A stretch of DNA of 8,784 nucleotides from Pelotomaculum sp. UBA4789 (lineage in GTDB: Bacteria; Bacillota; Desulfotomaculia; Desulfotomaculales; Pelotomaculaceae): contig DHGV01000083.1 of assembly GCA_002402945.1 (NCBI GenBank), positions 11,907-20,690 on the forward strand, in the 5' to 3' direction. The first letter of the stretch is position 1; the number at the start of each line of letters is the position of its first letter. Position numbers and translations under genes: made by a program. The notes below the pieces were generated by a model. The model searched no databases. It saw only the letters and a list, made by a program, of their open reading frames with translations, and had not been told where the DNA came from. Below, piece by piece: positions 7,756 through 8,784 of this stretch.

Positions 7756-8486
7756 TTGTTAACACTCGTTAGATTGTCCTTCACCAGTGCAGAAGTTGTC
7801 TGAAAAAACTGTTCCAGATCGTCGCTGACAATCTCGGCGGCCTTGTAAATTAATTGGGCAATTTTTTTTGTATTAACTTCCGCCCCGTGCCTGTACCACA
7901 TCTGCATCCTGTACTTTTCTGCCAGAGCTTCGATGGCCGGTTTTTCCAACTCGATGAAACCGACAAACCTTTCGACCCTGCGGCTAAAATCCAGGTCCTT
8001 GTCCTGCCAGAGGCTCTGCAGCATTTCACCCACCTCGGAGACCAGGTCATGATTTGTAAACGCACTCTTCAGCCAATCACTATAATGACCGGCAGAGCCT
8101 ACAATATATTCAATAGCCATCTCGACTATATTATGGGCCTTCCACCAGCCCATTTCCGGGGGTATATTGCAGGCTTTGACAGTTTCCCTGATCAAAGGCC
8201 GCGCCCGCTCAAAGCAGTAACCTCTTTCATAATCCAAGTACTTCTCATCACCGAAATAATCCAGCCCTTCGGGAGTTATGCCATGAGTCAGGACTGCCTG
8301 TCCGAATTCCAGCGGCGAATGGTTTACAACCAGGAAATCAAATATTTCCGCTCCCTTGCTGTGAGCCTCGCAGTGGTTGAAGCAATCCCCTATGATGATG
8401 TCCGGCAGCACACTCCCCAGTGAAACCGTATCTGACTGCCTGTCCAGTACTGCCTGCGCAAAACAGACATGCGTTTGCGGATACAT
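7752..8486 (-). CDS. Putative zinc-dependent phospholipase C-like protein
   Basis: 244-residue soluble protein without signal peptide. The start YPQTHVCFAQAVL, then LGSVLPDI, recalls the N-terminus of the zinc-dependent phospholipase C family (PF00882 type), where an early His and the PD aspartate bind metal. Candidate ligands are H6, D29, H38, H42, H56, H68 (LTHGITPEGLDYFGD), H118 and E122 (KAHNIVEMAIE) and H134. This assignment rests on motif resemblance only; an HD-like or other helical metalloprotein is possible. If it is a phospholipase relative, the lack of a secretion signal is notable. The ATG at 8486 has a strong site, GGGAGGAG at 8491–8498. Its TGA overlaps the ATG of the SGNH hydrolase by 4 nt, so the two proteins are probably made together. 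The C-terminal half (about 150–244) is charged and helical, with no motif I know. Confidence 0.55.
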   Translation of the reverse strand: MYPQTHVCFAQAVLDRQSDTVSLGSVLPDIIIGDCFNHCEAHSKGAEIFDFLVVNHSPLEFGQAVLTHGITPEGLDYFGDEKYLDYERGYCFERARPLIRETVKACNIPPEMGWWKAHNIVEMAIEYIVGSAGHYSDWLKSAFTNHDLVSEVGEMLQSLWQDKDLDFSRRVERFVGFIELEKPAIEALAEKYRMQMWYRHGAEVNTKKIAQLIYKAAEIVSDDLEQFFQTTSALVKDNLTSVNK

Positions 8487-8548
8487 TTCTCTCCTCCCAA
8501 TATGTCACAAAAAGTTGTACAATGTAACCATATTTGCAACTATCCTTA

Positions 8549-8557
8549 ATTTTATCA
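8549..8557 (-). promoter_or_regulatory. Candidate extended -10 promoter of the hydrolase pair
   Basis: On the minus strand TG-A-TAAAAT, an extended -10 element with 5/6 match to TATAAT, but no good -35 box 17 nt upstream (that region is the T-tract of the terminator). The predicted start near 8542 gives a leader of about 55 nt to the ATG at 8486. It lies directly behind the terminator hairpin, as expected for the first promoter of a new transcription unit. Confidence 0.35.
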
Positions 8558-8565
8558 GTAAACAT

Positions 8566-8611
8566 TAAAAAATAAAACAGGGGTTTCAGCTTTGAGTTAA
8601 GCTGTGACCCC
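8566..8611 (-). terminator. Rho-independent terminator, minus strand
   Basis: Arms 8599–8611 and 8580–8592 form a 13-bp stem with one G·U pair and one mismatch, closed by a 6-nt loop (8593–8598). On the minus strand it is followed by TGTTTTATTTTTT, a good U-tract; on the plus strand no U-tract follows, so it works leftward only. It would end a minus-strand transcript arriving from beyond the right edge, or act as an attenuator ahead of the 8486 gene. No convincing minus-strand gene end is visible between it and the edge. Confidence 0.7.
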
Positions 8612-8646
8612 ACCGCTTACCAGACGCAGCATTCCTGCCGCGACAC

Positions 8647-8675
8647 TTGCTTTCAAAATAGCACTCTGTTATAAT
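8647..8675 (+). promoter_or_regulatory. Strong extended -10 promoter firing off the right edge
   Basis: TTGCTT (8647–8652), a 17-nt spacer, and a perfect TATAAT (8670–8675) with the extended TG at 8667–8668. Transcription should start around 8682 and run rightward through a GC-rich stretch with short inverted repeats (CGGGC 8684–8688 with GCCCG 8712–8716; CCGC 8754–8757 with GCGG 8766–8769). The gene or RNA it serves lies mostly outside the window. Confidence 0.65.
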
Positions 8676-8784
8676 AACTTTTACGGGCGACAGGAGCCAT
8701 AACCCCCGGGAGCCCGCATTATATATAAACATGTTGGAGTGGCAGGATAGCAGCCGCGCTGGTTTGCGGTGGCGTCACTTCGTG

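Larger units (their letters stand above)
8487..8784. other. Intergenic region, regulatory only
   Basis: 298 nt without a supportable gene. From left to right it holds the ribosome site and extended -10 promoter of the minus-strand hydrolase pair, the minus-strand terminator, a small hairpin (GCAG 8626–8629 with CTGC 8635–8638), and the plus-strand promoter with its GC-rich early transcript. I compared the last 100 nt by eye on both strands with common riboswitches, tmRNA, RNase P RNA and SRP RNA and recognised none. Confidence 0.6.

Noticed and set aside
7854..8423. 189-codon plus-strand reading frame opposite the phospholipase-like gene
   Set aside because: The minus-strand frame has a strong ribosome site, an ATGA-coupled partner and protein-like motifs; the plus frame has none of these.
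8731..8784. Plus-strand ATG open to the window edge, about 50 nt after the strong promoter
   Set aside because: Only 18 codons are visible and the nearest purine-rich site (GGGAG) is 18 nt away, too far for a normal start. It may still be the gene served by the promoter, so more sequence is needed before calling it.
1..8784. CRISPR arrays, insertion sequences, tRNA or rRNA genes
   Set aside because: No regularly spaced repeats, transposase frames, terminal inverted repeats or cloverleaf-like segments were seen by eye.

Overview
The window reads as ordinary chromosome of a Gram-positive, probably endospore-forming Clostridia of the Peptococcaceae type (Pelotomaculum/Desulfotomaculum relatives). 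This is inferred from the gene order polA–mutM–coaE–lytic transglycosylase, a PolA with a degenerate proofreading domain, the short Psd and PssA forms, frequent TTG and GTG starts, and purine-rich Shine-Dalgarno sites. I ran no database search, so the taxonomy is inference.

Layout. (1) 1–4316, plus strand: a tight operon-like run of polA (5' end cut by the window edge), mutM, coaE and a membrane-anchored lytic transglycosylase, with gaps of 11, 14 and 37 nt. (2) 4322–5284, minus strand: a TIGR01212/YhcC-type radical SAM protein that meets the transglycosylase tail to tail, 5 nt apart. (3) 5285–5502: a divergent intergenic region with a promoter candidate facing each way and a perfect 10-bp-arm palindrome at 5373–5393. 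(4) 5503–6693, plus strand: psd and pssA, which together make phosphatidylethanolamine from CDP-diacylglycerol and serine. (5) 6700–8486, minus strand: a two-gene unit joined by a 4-nt ATGA overlap, a Zn-phospholipase-C-like protein followed by an exported SGNH/GDSL hydrolase. It meets pssA tail to tail, 6 nt apart. (6) 8487–8784: intergenic, with an extended -10 promoter and a rho-independent terminator on the minus strand, and a near-consensus extended -10 promoter on the plus strand firing off the right edge.

How the genes work together. The first group covers DNA repair synthesis (PolA), removal of oxidised purines (MutM), the last step of CoA synthesis (CoaE) and peptidoglycan cleavage. 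PssA makes phosphatidylserine and Psd decarboxylates it. The minus-strand pair facing them is lipid- or polymer-hydrolase-like by motif only; a functional link to the phospholipid genes is speculation.

Most of the window is housekeeping and I see no convincing new defence, mobile or biosynthetic system. The items most worth a second look are the palindrome between divergent promoters, the coupled hydrolase pair, and the dense regulatory DNA at the right edge.
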